DNA of 52,644 bases from the NCBI GenBank assembly GCA_023409265.1, contig JAEYHZ010000029.1:1-52644 (forward strand), written 5' to 3'. Shown piece after piece: positions 36,523 to 44,461 of the stretch. A program made the position numbers and the translations under genes. This stretch comes from Bacillota bacterium (GTDB lineage Bacteria > Bacillota > Clostridia > Acetivibrionales > DSM-1351). Below the pieces are notes generated by a model. It saw only the letters and a program-made list of their open reading frames with translations, was not told the DNA's origin and searched no databases. The stretch's first letter is position 1. Every line of letters starts with the position of its first letter.

Positions 36523-38136
36523 TTAGAGAGTACCTTCCTTATTTACAATTTTTAAAGAAATTGAAAATATATGAAGATTGGAGCAACTAGGAAGGGTAAT
36601 AGCTTTAATTGGTTTGTTACTTTGCAAAGCATATGGTTTTGCAAACAAACGTGCTTTTTGAGGAAGTAAATCTCTATCATTTTCCCTTCTTTTTACACCG
36701 TTTCCTTCCCAAGCTATTATTTCTCCAAAGGCAGGTTCCCAATCATAATCCGAAAATTTGACCCATATACTATCTGTATGGCCACTACTATAATGAATTA
36801 AAATGTTATCCGAAATTTTTCCCCATTCTGCACAACCTAATAACATAATGCTATTATAATAATGTATAGGTAAGTTAATAGTTTGATTAGCGCAAGATAT
36901 ATTATCATAATCAACATCTATTAATTTTGGAAATTTGAATCTCATCTCATCAATTTCCCATATTTCGTTTGTAGGAAGACCTTCTGCTAGAAAATATTCA
37001 CCTACACCTGTTAAATCTGCATGATATGTATTTGATATTGTTTTACTAAAACATTTGTTGTTAAAGTGTTGTGATAAATCTAAATGAATAATCTCACCAT
37101 TTCTGTTATCAAATTCAAATTCATTTGTAAGTAAATTACTATATCGTAACGAATTATTGCAAATGTTTTTGTTACATATATTTAATAACACATTTGCAAT
37201 ATATTCTTCATGATTAGCAATTTCGATTAATTTCACATTAATATCTTTTAATGTTTTGGGGCGTATTGAGACGTTATTAGAAATTGCACATTCCTTTAAT
37301 AACATTGACCTAATTGTACGCCATCTTAAACCCGAAAAATTCATTTCTTTAGAAAGTAATAATAGATGTTTAGTACTATATTTTTCGTGTAGGTAATGTA
37401 ATGATTTACCAAAACGAAACCTACTACGTGAAACTTGATTTATTCCTTCAAATATGGGAGCTTGCCAAATTTCATCATACCCGAAAATTTCCTTTGATAT
37501 ATTTAGATAATTCTCAATATCATTACCCAAATTGGTTATTGCATTATGTGTATTATTCCTCAAAAAAATTGAGGAAGCACATTCAATAACTTGCTCCCAA
37601 CTAATTTTATCATTAACAATATTAATTAAGCTGAATGTATGTATACGTATAAAGCTTTCTTCGTAATTATCGTAAGACAAAGGTATATCCTTTTTCAAAT
37701 AATAGGCATCGGAACAATATAAAACTCTTTTTGAATTATCAATACCGACTAATAAACAAGCATGGTTAGTATGGAGTTTTTTATATTGTGGGTCCCATGG
37801 ACAGAAATATGAGTCCATTACTAAAAGAACTGGCCTTTGGCATATAATCTCCTTTTCAATTATGTTTATAGCTTCAGAAGCAAACAACTTATTTGAGTTT
37901 AATTTTATACCATGGTATCTTCCAAGACAATTCAGTTCACTTTTAAAATCGAATATCGTTGATAATTGAATACCAATATTATTTTGAGGGCTTGTATCTA
38001 TAGGGGTATATGAAAATTTCCATGATTCAGAAAACATTAACTCGCACCTACGATTAAACCAGAATGCTACAGAAGCTATACTATCAAACATACAATCATT
38101 CAAACTGTCATGAAATAGTTCTAAATCTAAAATCAT
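36523..38136 (-). CDS. BtrH-like protein, long form
   Basis: The N-terminal about 240 residues parallel the 329-residue protein at 277-1266: DCMFDSIASVAFWF, ELMFSESWKFSY, GRYHGIKLN, VMDSYFCPWDPQYKKL and NHACLLVGID with a later CSDAYY. This is the BtrH_N plan, with a possible Cys/His/Asp triad. A further 290 residues follow, of which the last part looks like a beta-rich domain (HYNSIMLLGCAEWG, IWVKFSDYDWEP). The ATG has AAAGGAG upstream. It is the first enzyme gene after the LoaP-like regulator. It may transfer acyl groups from a carrier protein; the C-terminal domain may bind the acceptor. Confidence 0.7.
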   Translation of the reverse strand: MILDLELFHDSLNDCMFDSIASVAFWFNRRCELMFSESWKFSYTPIDTSPQNNIGIQLSTIFDFKSELNCLGRYHGIKLNSNKLFASEAINIIEKEIICQRPVLLVMDSYFCPWDPQYKKLHTNHACLLVGIDNSKRVLYCSDAYYLKKDIPLSYDNYEESFIRIHTFSLINIVNDKISWEQVIECASSIFLRNNTHNAITNLGNDIENYLNISKEIFGYDEIWQAPIFEGINQVSRSRFRFGKSLHYLHEKYSTKHLLLLSKEMNFSGLRWRTIRSMLLKECAISNNVSIRPKTLKDINVKLIEIANHEEYIANVLLNICNKNICNNSLRYSNLLTNEFEFDNRNGEIIHLDLSQHFNNKCFSKTISNTYHADLTGVGEYFLAEGLPTNEIWEIDEMRFKFPKLIDVDYDNISCANQTINLPIHYYNSIMLLGCAEWGKISDNILIHYSSGHTDSIWVKFSDYDWEPAFGEIIAWEGNGVKRRENDRDLLPQKARLFAKPYALQSNKPIKAITLPSCSNLHIFSISLKIVNKEGTL

Positions 38137-38443
38137 TGATTAGTTCAACTCCTTTTTAACTTATTACTCATGTTTCCAACTGTAAATAATACCATCTCAA
38201 AAAAGTGAGCAGGGAAACGATAAAGTGTTCAAAAATTTCATCTAGTTATTGTTTGGTAAGAGAAGGCTTCTTTACAAATAAAGATTTGAGCAATTAAATA
38301 TGAGTTGCTTCAATAAATTTGATATATCGAATTTCATCCTTGTAGGTATAAAATAGATCACCACATTATTCATTTTTGCAGTAACTTATTCTTTTAAGTA
38401 TTCTATAATAATCCTTTCTAAATACTTAATAAATAAGTTCTGT
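38137..38443. other. Leader between loaP-like gene and first enzyme gene
   Basis: A 307-bp gap without a gene. The segment 38288-38311 can form a small hairpin (GAGCAA against TTGCTTC across an 11-nt loop). LoaP factors of Firmicutes act on RNA hairpins in such leaders, so this is where a target would be expected. I cannot assign it with confidence. Confidence 0.3.
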
Positions 38444-38974
38444 TTATTTTGTCTTGGACACAATCTCTAAGGCAACTCTAACCCGTCTTATATCACCAAA
38501 ACACGTTAGTTCAATTTCTGCACACCTTTTATGTCTGTCAATCTTCTTTATTACGCTCTCCCTACCTTGCAATGGCCCAGATGTAATAATCACCTTATCT
38601 CCGACGATCAATCCTTTAGATTCCTCTGTAACATATTCAACATTAAAAAATCCTAAAAGAAAATTTTTCTCTTCATCACACAACTTCATATAATTAATGT
38701 TTTCACTTCCAAGTAATTTTAGTATACACTTCGAAAACCTTGTATATTTATATGTAAGGATTACAAATAACCTTTCCTCTAAAATCGAATCCACGAAAAT
38801 ATATCCGGGAAACATTGGTTTTAAGAATTTTGAAGTAGTATTAGAATTATTAAAAATAATTTCGACTTGTGGAATAAATGCTACAGATTCTTCTTTATCA
38901 AATAACTTATTTAAGAAATCGCAGGCTGTTTGCTCACTACCCGTTTTTACATAAAGTACATACCAATTACTCAT
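38444..38974 (-). CDS. loaP: NusG-family transcription antiterminator, LoaP-like
   Basis: The protein starts MSNWYVLYVKTGSE, contains FLKPMFPGYIFVD (NGN domain) and ends with a KOW motif, VGDKVIITSGPLQGRESVIKKID, the NusG/RfaH/LoaP architecture. LoaP paralogues in Firmicutes lie at the head of long polyketide or polysaccharide operons and suppress termination. Here about 38 kb of same-strand genes follow. I use the ATG at 38974 (176 residues) because GAGGA is upstream; the ATG at 39013 has none. It may be needed to reach the distal exporter and NRPS genes. Confidence 0.8.
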   Translation of the reverse strand: MSNWYVLYVKTGSEQTACDFLNKLFDKEESVAFIPQVEIIFNNSNTTSKFLKPMFPGYIFVDSILEERLFVILTYKYTRFSKCILKLLGSENINYMKLCDEEKNFLLGFFNVEYVTEESKGLIVGDKVIITSGPLQGRESVIKKIDRHKRCAEIELTCFGDIRRVRVALEIVSKTK

Positions 38975-39257
38975 AGATTTTTTATCCTCAAAGATACAGC
39001 TTCGCCCTTTCATTTATTCAAAAAATAAACTACCAGAAGTATTTACTGTATTTTCCTTATCATCAGCTAACGAGACTAGGCTACGATTATTGAATGATAA
39101 GTGCTTTTAACAAGTTTATATCAATAACACTATTATCGGCTTGTAAATCTTTATCGAGAAATATGAATTACTATTTTGGTGAATAAAAAACTACAATAGC
39201 CAATATAATAACCAAACTTTCAATGAGATTCCTTATATGGTAAACATTACATTAGTC

Positions 39258-39286
39258 ATTTTAACATGAAATATATCAAATTACAA
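39258..39286 (-). promoter_or_regulatory. Candidate promoter of the island operon
   Basis: On the minus strand TTGTAA (39281-39286) and TAAAAT (39258-39263) are 17 nt apart, fitting a sigma-A type promoter, about 280 nt upstream of the loaP-like start. AT richness makes chance matches common, so confidence is limited. Confidence 0.4.
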
Positions 39287-39861
39287 TAATTTGTTGAATA
39301 TTTTCTTTTTCTTACTTAATAATAAAAGTAATTTCCGCTTTTAGCATTAATATGAAATTACTCTTATATAAATTCCACCAATTAGGTACTAAAATAGTAA
39401 TATTTGTAGGTCTTTAAATTTGATTAACTATGTGGACAATATGGTAGGCTTGTTTTCCAGATAGTAGCATCCTTATTGTAGGCTGAGCTTAGTATCTTAC
39501 AGTAAGGTGCTCAAATGCTGTCAATGCATTATTTGAACCTTTGATATCATGTTCCTTCGTTATCGGTATCGAGGATTGTCCCCCGACACTTTAATATTCA
39601 GATAAAGATTACCGCAAAAATCAAGTATTTTTTTAGAGAAGTAAAATATTTTGTAAAAGATGCACTCCGACTGTTTTACATGAGTGCGACCAATGTAACC
39701 CATATCCTGCAAAAACATCACTATTGTCTTTAGCCTTTGATGATTTAAAGGCTGATTTTAGTATTGTAAAGAATGAATTTTGTAATCATTAATAGATTTA
39801 ATAGTTGTAACATTATGGCATAATTCAAAAATTTTCTGTCAAATTTCTGTCAAATCAAAAA
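39287..39861. other. Gene-poor stretch at the island edge
   Basis: Nothing clearly coding. One plus-strand frame around 39640-39790 includes FCKRC and ECDQCNP, a cysteine pattern like a zinc ribbon, but has a TAG before it and no ribosome binding site, so it may be debris of a lost gene. Confidence 0.25.
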
Positions 39862-39887
39862 CTTCCGAGATTTTACAATCTCGGAAG
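39862..39887 (-). terminator. Strong hairpin terminator at the island edge
   Basis: CTTCCGAGATT (39862-39872) pairs perfectly with AATCTCGGAAG (39877-39887) around a TTAC loop. On the minus strand it is followed by TTTTTGATTTG, so it would stop transcripts coming from the tRNA region before the island promoter. Confidence 0.75.
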
Positions 39888-39900
39888 CCTTTATTTTAGT

Positions 39901-40098
39901 GGAGCTCCCAATCAGAGTCGAACTAACGACCTCATCCTTGCCATGGATGTTCTGAGGCCCGCTAACCTTCGTGCTGCTGTGTCACCCTTCGCCCCTTCTG
40001 TGCTCACATATAACATATGCTCCGCTCCTCGGGACTCGGCTTCCTTGCATCACTCGATTATCGAACCTCAGCCGACTTTAAGAGCGCATCCATGGTAG
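39901..40098 (-). pseudogene. tRNA-Thr-like 3' half with attached GC-rich block
   Basis: Positions 39903-39949 are a degraded copy of the 3' half of the neighbouring tRNA-Thr (acceptor end AGCTCCCA and the TPsiC and anticodon arms). The rest of the tRNA is replaced by a GC-rich block with GTGCTCAC and GCTCCGCTCCTCGG, which recurs in the next copy. At 40083-40098 GAGCGCATCCATGGTA, the anticodon-arm sequence, appears in opposite orientation, so an inverted duplication is present. It cannot make a functional tRNA. Confidence 0.6.
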
Positions 40099-40136
40099 AC
40101 ACAACATTATAAGTTCGTTTTTATATTGAATGCCAT

Positions 40137-40170
40137 GAAAAAAGAGTATCACGTTGTGATACCCTTTTTT
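40137..40170 (-). terminator. Hairpin terminator next to tRNA fragment
   Basis: GTATCAC (40146-40152) and GTGATAC (40156-40162) pair around GTT with A and T runs on both sides, giving six T residues on the minus strand after the stem. Confidence 0.65.
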
Positions 40171-40173
40171 CAT

Positions 40174-40400
40174 GGAGCTCCCAATCAGAGTCGAACTACG
40201 ACCTCATCCTTACCATAGATGTACTGCTCTCAAAAACCTTCGCTCTACTTCGTCATGCTGCGCGCCTCCGGTGCTCACGTATCGCATACGCTCCGCTCCT
40301 CGGCACGCGCTTTCCTTGTATTGCTCGTTTTTTGCTTCGCAGGCTCTGCCCGGCAGAGCGCTTCAGGATACGCATCGGGTCATAGTTCGGATCGGTTGTA
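40174..40400 (-). pseudogene. Second tRNA-Thr-like 3' half with GC-rich block
   Basis: Positions 40176-40222 repeat the broken tRNA-Thr 3' half of the copy at 39903-39949 (nearly the same AATCAGAGTCGAACTA changes, so the two copies share history). A GC-rich block follows, again with GTGCTCAC, GCTCCGCTCCTCGG and GCTTTCCTTG. It is the same element type as 39901-40098, diverged. Confidence 0.6.
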
Positions 40401-40404
40401 ATTT

Positions 40405-40448
40405 CCAAGAGAAAAAGCGTATCGTTACCGATACGCTTTTTCTCTTGG
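40405..40448 (-). terminator. Terminator of tRNA-Thr
   Basis: A perfect 20-bp stem (40405-40424 with 40429-40448) around a TTAC loop lies directly at the 3' end of tRNA-Thr; the inner part GCGTATCG/CGATACGC is preceded and followed by A and T runs. Confidence 0.8.
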
Positions 40449-40521
40449 AGCTCCCATCCAGATTCGAACTGGAGACCTCATCCTTACCATGGATGCGCTC
40501 TGCCAACTGAGCTATGGGAGC
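40449..40521 (-). tRNA. tRNA-Thr (anticodon GGT)
   Basis: The minus strand folds as a full 73-nt tRNA: acceptor GCTCCCA with TGGGAGC, D-arm AGCTCAGTTGGCAGAGC, anticodon arm CATCC-ATGGTAA-GGATG with GGT anticodon, and the T-loop GGTTCGAATC variant CAGTTCGAATCTG. No CCA is encoded. A strong terminator follows. Confidence 0.93.
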
Positions 40522-40545
40522 ATGTGTGCCTTATTAAATTTTTGG

Positions 40546-40575
40546 AGCGGATGATGGGAATCACGCACGCTTCTC
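40546..40575 (-). pseudogene. tRNA-Gly-like 3' end fragment
   Basis: AGCGGATGATGGGAATC followed by ACGCACGC repeats the last part of the tRNA-Gly at 40760-40830 (AGCGGGTGATGGGAATC) with a small deletion. The sequence to about 40740 is a GC-rich block without a gene, like the other fragments. Confidence 0.5.
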
Positions 40576-40759
40576 GTGCTTGTAACGTCGCCCACCATTC
40601 GTTTTACTCACGGTGCCGGGCTCCTACTCTCACTACAAAACGGTCGTTCAGACCCTTTTGTGCAGACTCTGTCTGCCGTTCGAGCCCTCTCGGGTTTGGT
40701 TCTTAAAGATTTTCATATTACATTAGGTACTGCTGATCAAACCTTTAAGTATTTAATGG

Positions 40760-40830
40760 AGCGGGTGATGGGAATCGAACCCACGCAATCAGCTTGGGAA
40801 GCTGATGTTCTGCCATTGAACTACACCCGC
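40760..40830 (-). tRNA. tRNA-Gly (anticodon CCC)
   Basis: A 71-nt tRNA folds on the minus strand: acceptor GCGGGTG with CACCCGC, D-arm with TTCAATGG, anticodon loop TTCCCAA (anticodon CCC) and T-arm GTGGGTTCGATTCCCAT. No CCA encoded. It and tRNA-Thr share one transcript direction. Confidence 0.93.
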
Positions 40831-40861
40831 ACTCTATGTAGCAGGGCTAATGGACTAGAGA

Positions 40862-40891
40862 ATTATAGCATGTTTGCCGTTACTCCGTCCA
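40862..40891 (-). promoter_or_regulatory. Candidate promoter of the tRNA genes
   Basis: On the minus strand TGGACG (40886-40891) and TATAAT (40862-40867) are 18 nt apart, and transcription would start about 25 nt before tRNA-Gly. The -10 box is perfect, the -35 box only partial. Confidence 0.5.
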
Positions 40892-40917
40892 GTAGCATTT
40901 TAGCCTGTTTATCACGA

Positions 40918-41577
40918 TTATGCTTTCTGTTCTTCAAGATATTTCTCCAATTTACGTTTTACTCGCTGTAGCGCGTTATCAATTGATTTTACATGCCTGT
41001 CCAGATCCTCGGCAATTTCCTGATAGGATTTGCCCTCCAGGTATGAGGTCAGAACCTCCCATTCCAGAGAACTCAATATTTCCCCCATCTTGTTCTCTAT
41101 ACCCTGGAATTCCTCTCTGTTTATCACAAGCTCTTCAGGATCACTGATATTTTCTTCGCTGATTACATCCATCAGAGTTCTGTCGGATTCCTCATCGAAA
41201 ATGGGCTTGTTCAACGATACGTAGGAATTTAGTGGAATATGCTTCTGTCTGGTAGCAGTTTTTATGGCAGTAATAATCTGGCGTGTGATGCAAAGCTCCG
41301 CAAAGGCTCTGAAGGAAGACAGCTTGTCCCCTTTGTAGTCTCTGATTGCCTTAAACAATCCAATCATGCCCTCTTGAATAATATCTTCGCGGTCGGCTCC
41401 AATGAGAAAATATGTCCGCGCCTTTGCCCGAACAAAGCTTTTGTACTTGTTTATCAGGTACTCCAGCGCTTTTTCACTACCAGCCTTAGCCTCTTGTATT
41501 ACATCCTCGTCTATCATACCGGTATACGCCTGATAGACCTCAGCCCTCATGTTAGTTTTCAATGCAGTTGCCCCCAC
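40918..41577 (-). CDS. sigH: RNA polymerase sigma-H factor
   Basis: The 219-residue protein matches Bacillus SigH along its length: YKSFVRAKARTYFLIGADREDIIQEGMIGL is region 2 (quoted in two parts: YKSFVRAKARTYF and LIGADREDIIQEGMIG), LCITRQIITAIKTATRQKH, LNKPIFDEESDRTL and the region 4 helix SYQEIAEDLDRHVKSIDNAL. It directs early sporulation and competence-type transcription. The frame begins with a GTG at 41577; internal TTG and ATG starts up to 27 nt later are also possible. In many Firmicutes sigH is followed by rpmG-secE-nusG; here tRNAs and the biosynthetic island follow. Confidence 0.95.
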   Translation of the reverse strand: MGATALKTNMRAEVYQAYTGMIDEDVIQEAKAGSEKALEYLINKYKSFVRAKARTYFLIGADREDIIQEGMIGLFKAIRDYKGDKLSSFRAFAELCITRQIITAIKTATRQKHIPLNSYVSLNKPIFDEESDRTLMDVISEENISDPEELVINREEFQGIENKMGEILSSLEWEVLTSYLEGKSYQEIAEDLDRHVKSIDNALQRVKRKLEKYLEEQKA

Positions 41578-41664
41578 TTTTCCGGCTTGTAAAAGAATGG
41601 TAAATAAATAGAGATAGGAAAACTCATATTAAATTATATGAAACTACCCCTATTATGTCAAGCA

Positions 41665-42177
41665 TTACTTACCCTTTCTGATTTTATCAAGTTTTTCGTA
41701 TATATCAGGTGTCATTTTTGACATTATTGTATTATTTTTAATGGGAGGCTTGTTTTTATAGCTGCTCTCATCAGCTGTCTTCAGGTCACTTTCCATTTCC
41801 AGCCTCAGTTCCCGGGGTGAAACTCTGATTCCCCCTGAAGACATTGTGATGATCTGCTCCAGAAAGTCCGACGTTACAACCTTTACCAGATTTGATCTGC
41901 CATTAAGATAAACAAATCTCTCAATAAAGTTATCGGCCGTTTCGTTCTCTTTAGTGAACACAACTTTTATATTATCAAAATCCTGTACTTTTTCCTGACC
42001 GCCTTTTTGCAGATAAGCATCAAAAACCACTATTATCTCTATCTGCTTATAGCCCTGATAGTTGGACAACATGTTTAGGAGCTTGTCGCGGCAGTCTTCC
42101 AGTGAATCTTTTTTTAAGTTGAATAGGTCGGTCCATTGATTTATAACATTGTAACCATCTATAACCAAATACTCCAT
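41665..42177 (-). CDS. rae1: NYN-domain endoribonuclease, YacP/Rae1 type
   Basis: 170 residues with LVIDGYNVINQW, IIVVFDAYLQKGG and VVTSDFLEQIITMSSGG, the NYN fold with acidic residues for metal binding. YacP/Rae1 of Bacillus cuts mRNA in the ribosomal A site. Order rlmB-yacP-sigH is the Firmicutes standard. The ATG has GGGG close upstream. Confidence 0.88.
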   Translation of the reverse strand: MEYLVIDGYNVINQWTDLFNLKKDSLEDCRDKLLNMLSNYQGYKQIEIIVVFDAYLQKGGQEKVQDFDNIKVVFTKENETADNFIERFVYLNGRSNLVKVVTSDFLEQIITMSSGGIRVSPRELRLEMESDLKTADESSYKNKPPIKNNTIMSKMTPDIYEKLDKIRKGK

Positions 42178-42248
42178 CTACCCCACAACAGTCCGTTACC
42201 TACTACAGGAATGCTTGAACAATAAAACCCGGTTTGTTTAATCATTCC

Positions 42249-43283
42249 TTAGGACTTTCCCCTTTGCTTCAATATCTCGTACATAACAATTGCGGCTGCA
42301 ACTGAAGCATTTAATGAACTGATTTCACCCTGCATAGGGATATTTACAACGAAGTCGCATTTCTCCCGGATCAGCTTACCCATTCCCTCGCCCTCGCTTC
42401 CGACAACCAGAGCAATGGCACCCTTGAGGTCACTGTCAAAAAACGCCTTTTCCCCTGTGGCATCTGTGCCGACTACCCAGACATTGTTTTTCTTTAAGTA
42501 TTCCATTGTCTGAGCAATATTTGTAACCCTGGCGACAGGTACATATTCCACAGCACCTGCTGATGCCTTGGAAACCGCTGAAGTCAGGCCTATAGCTCTT
42601 CTCTTTGGAATAATTACACCATGAGCTCCTACAGCATTGGCAGTCCTGAGTATTGCACCGAAATTATGGGGATCGGCAATTTCATCAAGTATTATTATAA
42701 AAGGAGGCTGGCCTTTTTTCTGAGCAATCTCCAGTATATCGTCAACTTCCACATATTCCTTCACTGCTACGAAGGCAATAACCCCCTGATGGGATCTTGA
42801 GGTTGACATGCTGTCCAGAACGTTTTTCTCAACCTCGGTTACTATAATGCCCTTCTGTCTGGCAATTGCAACTATCTGACGTATTGAGCCTTCACGTTCA
42901 CCTTTTATAACGAATAATTTGTTTATGGTTCTATTTGCTTTTAAAGCCTCCATAACAGAGTTTCTGCCTTCAAGCTTGTCATTGTCCCCCAGCTGTTCCT
43001 CCTGAACCTCTGCGTCCAATTTAGGCTCTCTTGGAATACGTTTCTCAGCTGTAAACTCCGCAGGCTTCTTTTCAGGACGTGGTCCTCTTCTATTACTGTC
43101 AAATTTATCTGCTTTGGGCCCCTTTCTATCCGAATAGGAACCGCTCTTGTCGACATCAAATCTGGAGCCTTTTTTATCCCCAAAGGAACTCTTTCTGTCT
43201 GAATCAAACCTCGGGCTCTTTCTGTCACCAAAGGAGCTCCTCTTGTCACCGCGCGTACTGCCTGATCTTCTCTCTCCTGCCAT
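42249..43283 (-). CDS. rlmB: 23S rRNA (guanosine-2'-O-)-methyltransferase RlmB-like
   Basis: A SPOUT methyltransferase with GRNSVMEALKANRTI (substrate-binding domain), LDEIADPHNFGAILRTANA, VGSEGEGMGKLIR and SSLNASVAAAIVMYE, the knot motifs that bind S-adenosylmethionine. The first about 90 residues are a low-complexity, basic and acidic region built from repeats of the type RKSSFGDKKGSRFD, likely disordered and RNA-binding. The start has GGAG upstream. It methylates G2251 of 23S rRNA in the E. coli relative. Confidence 0.92.
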   Translation of the reverse strand: MAGERRSGSTRGDKRSSFGDRKSPRFDSDRKSSFGDKKGSRFDVDKSGSYSDRKGPKADKFDSNRRGPRPEKKPAEFTAEKRIPREPKLDAEVQEEQLGDNDKLEGRNSVMEALKANRTINKLFVIKGEREGSIRQIVAIARQKGIIVTEVEKNVLDSMSTSRSHQGVIAFVAVKEYVEVDDILEIAQKKGQPPFIIILDEIADPHNFGAILRTANAVGAHGVIIPKRRAIGLTSAVSKASAGAVEYVPVARVTNIAQTMEYLKKNNVWVVGTDATGEKAFFDSDLKGAIALVVGSEGEGMGKLIREKCDFVVNIPMQGEISSLNASVAAAIVMYEILKQRGKS

Positions 43284-43360
43284 ATAATCTCCATTCCGCT
43301 GCCATGCAGCGACATAATATAATAATTAAAGACACTTGTGTCCTATTGCTCCATCTCCGC

Positions 43361-43780
43361 CTACTCGTCAACTGACATTCTTAATATTTCCATTAATCTG
43401 TCTGTCTGGTTTAAAAGATACAGATAGCCGATAAGCGCCTCATAACCTGTGGAATAGCGGTAATCAGTAATTTCTGCATGCTTTGGAACAGTAGCCGACT
43501 TGGCGTTTCGCCCTCTTCTGACCACGTCCTGTTCCTCAGGTGTAAGCCTGTCCATTATTCGGCGGACTATGTCCGACTGGGCTTGTGCCTTTACATATTT
43601 CACTGACATTTTATGAAGCATATTCACATTAGTTTTTTTATTCACTACCAGCATGGTGCGGACATAGGCTTCATAAACCGCATCCCCGATGTACGCAAGA
43701 ACCAGAGGCTGCAGATTCATTACATCCATGGGCTTTATATCAAAATCCCTGCGCATATTGCCAACAATATCTTCAAACAT
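43361..43780 (-). CDS. mrnC: Mini-ribonuclease III
   Basis: Small RNase III-like protein without a double-stranded RNA-binding domain: LAYIGDAVYEAYVRTML carries the catalytic acidic residues, and RRGRNAKSATVPKHA is typical of MrnC, which matures 23S rRNA in Firmicutes. I use the ATG at 43780 with GGAG upstream (139 residues), instead of the TTG at 43792. Confidence 0.92.
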   Translation of the reverse strand: MFEDIVGNMRRDFDIKPMDVMNLQPLVLAYIGDAVYEAYVRTMLVVNKKTNVNMLHKMSVKYVKAQAQSDIVRRIMDRLTPEEQDVVRRGRNAKSATVPKHAEITDYRYSTGYEALIGYLYLLNQTDRLMEILRMSVDE

Positions 43781-43891
43781 TATTATCTCCAAACCAAAAC
43801 TCTTAAATTCTATTTCACTTAAGTCCCGATGTTAAATCTCGGAAAAATATTCCCAGACTATGGGCAATGATATATGAAATCTTGTACTAAG

Positions 43892-43954
43892 GGATGATTA
43901 AATAATAAAGAAAATAGCCCCTTGAAAAATGGGAAGTTATTATTTAATCATTCC
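43892..43954. repeat. Palindromic repeat, copy A
   Basis: GGATGATTAAATAATAA (43892-43908) is repeated inverted at 43937-43954. The middle contains AAAATAGCCCCTTGAAAAATGG, which on the other strand matches copy B at 51039-51118 with about two changes in 40 bases. It is a small mobile-type hairpin element. Confidence 0.65.
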
Positions 43955-44118
43955 TAGTAGTCTGTAACATCTAAAACGTGTATTGTCCGGCGAGGAAAAT
44001 TTTCTCAGGGCTAGGCGGAGGAAGGCGGAATAATCACTTTATTCCAACTGACGACAACGTAGTCCTGGGGAAATTTAACCGCCGGCAATATATGAATTTA
44101 GATGTTACAGATTACTAG
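43954..44118. mobile_element. MITE-like element with 22-bp terminal inverted repeats
   Basis: The ends CTAGTAGTCTGTAACATCTAAA (22 bp) at 43954-43975 and its inverse at 44097-44118 differ at one position. Inside, TTGTCCGGCG (43984-43993) is answered by CGCCGGCAA (44080-44088). The core contains GGCGGAGGAAGGCGGA and GACGACAACG, words that return near 52560-52640. It has no coding capacity, so movement would depend on another transposase. CTAG at both tips may be a target or part of the repeat. Confidence 0.7.
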
Positions 44119-44219
44119 AGTATTATACACTAATCTAATTCCGGTTAAAACAATTTTATCCTGAACAGCTTCCTAAAAAATCACAGGTAATCAAAGCAGC
44201 TGTTGTTAATAATCTCTAT

Positions 44220-44380
44220 TTATCCACAGCTTTATAAGTAATATTCAAGTTAAAGTGCTTTATATTAATGATAATTGCATGTTTTTCCACATTTTATTCA
44301 TAATGTGGACATGCTTTCTGTGGATAATGTGGATTAAACTGTGTATATGTTTAAAACAGGCTTATCCACGTTGTGAATAA
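44220..44380. other. Cluster of DnaA-box-like sites
   Basis: Within 161 bp there are two perfect DnaA boxes, TTATCCACA at 44220-44228 and TGTGGATAA at 44319-44327, and near matches: TTTTCCACA (44283), TGTGGATTA (44328), TTATCCACG (44362-44370) and TGTGAATAA (44372-44380). Such clusters bind DnaA at origins, at titration sites or at regulated promoters. It lies in the intergenic space between xth and mrnC. No AT-rich unwinding region or dnaA/dnaN gene is in the window. Confidence 0.6.
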
Positions 44381-44461
44381 ATTTAGTTGAATCTAACAGG
44401 ATAAAACCTTAAGTTAACCTAATGTGTTATAACTACACATTATCCAAGTTCCCCGGCTTAC

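Noticed and set aside
44220..44380. Chromosomal origin
   Set aside because: No dnaA, dnaN, AT-rich trimer array or adjacent replication genes, so only a DnaA-box cluster can be claimed.
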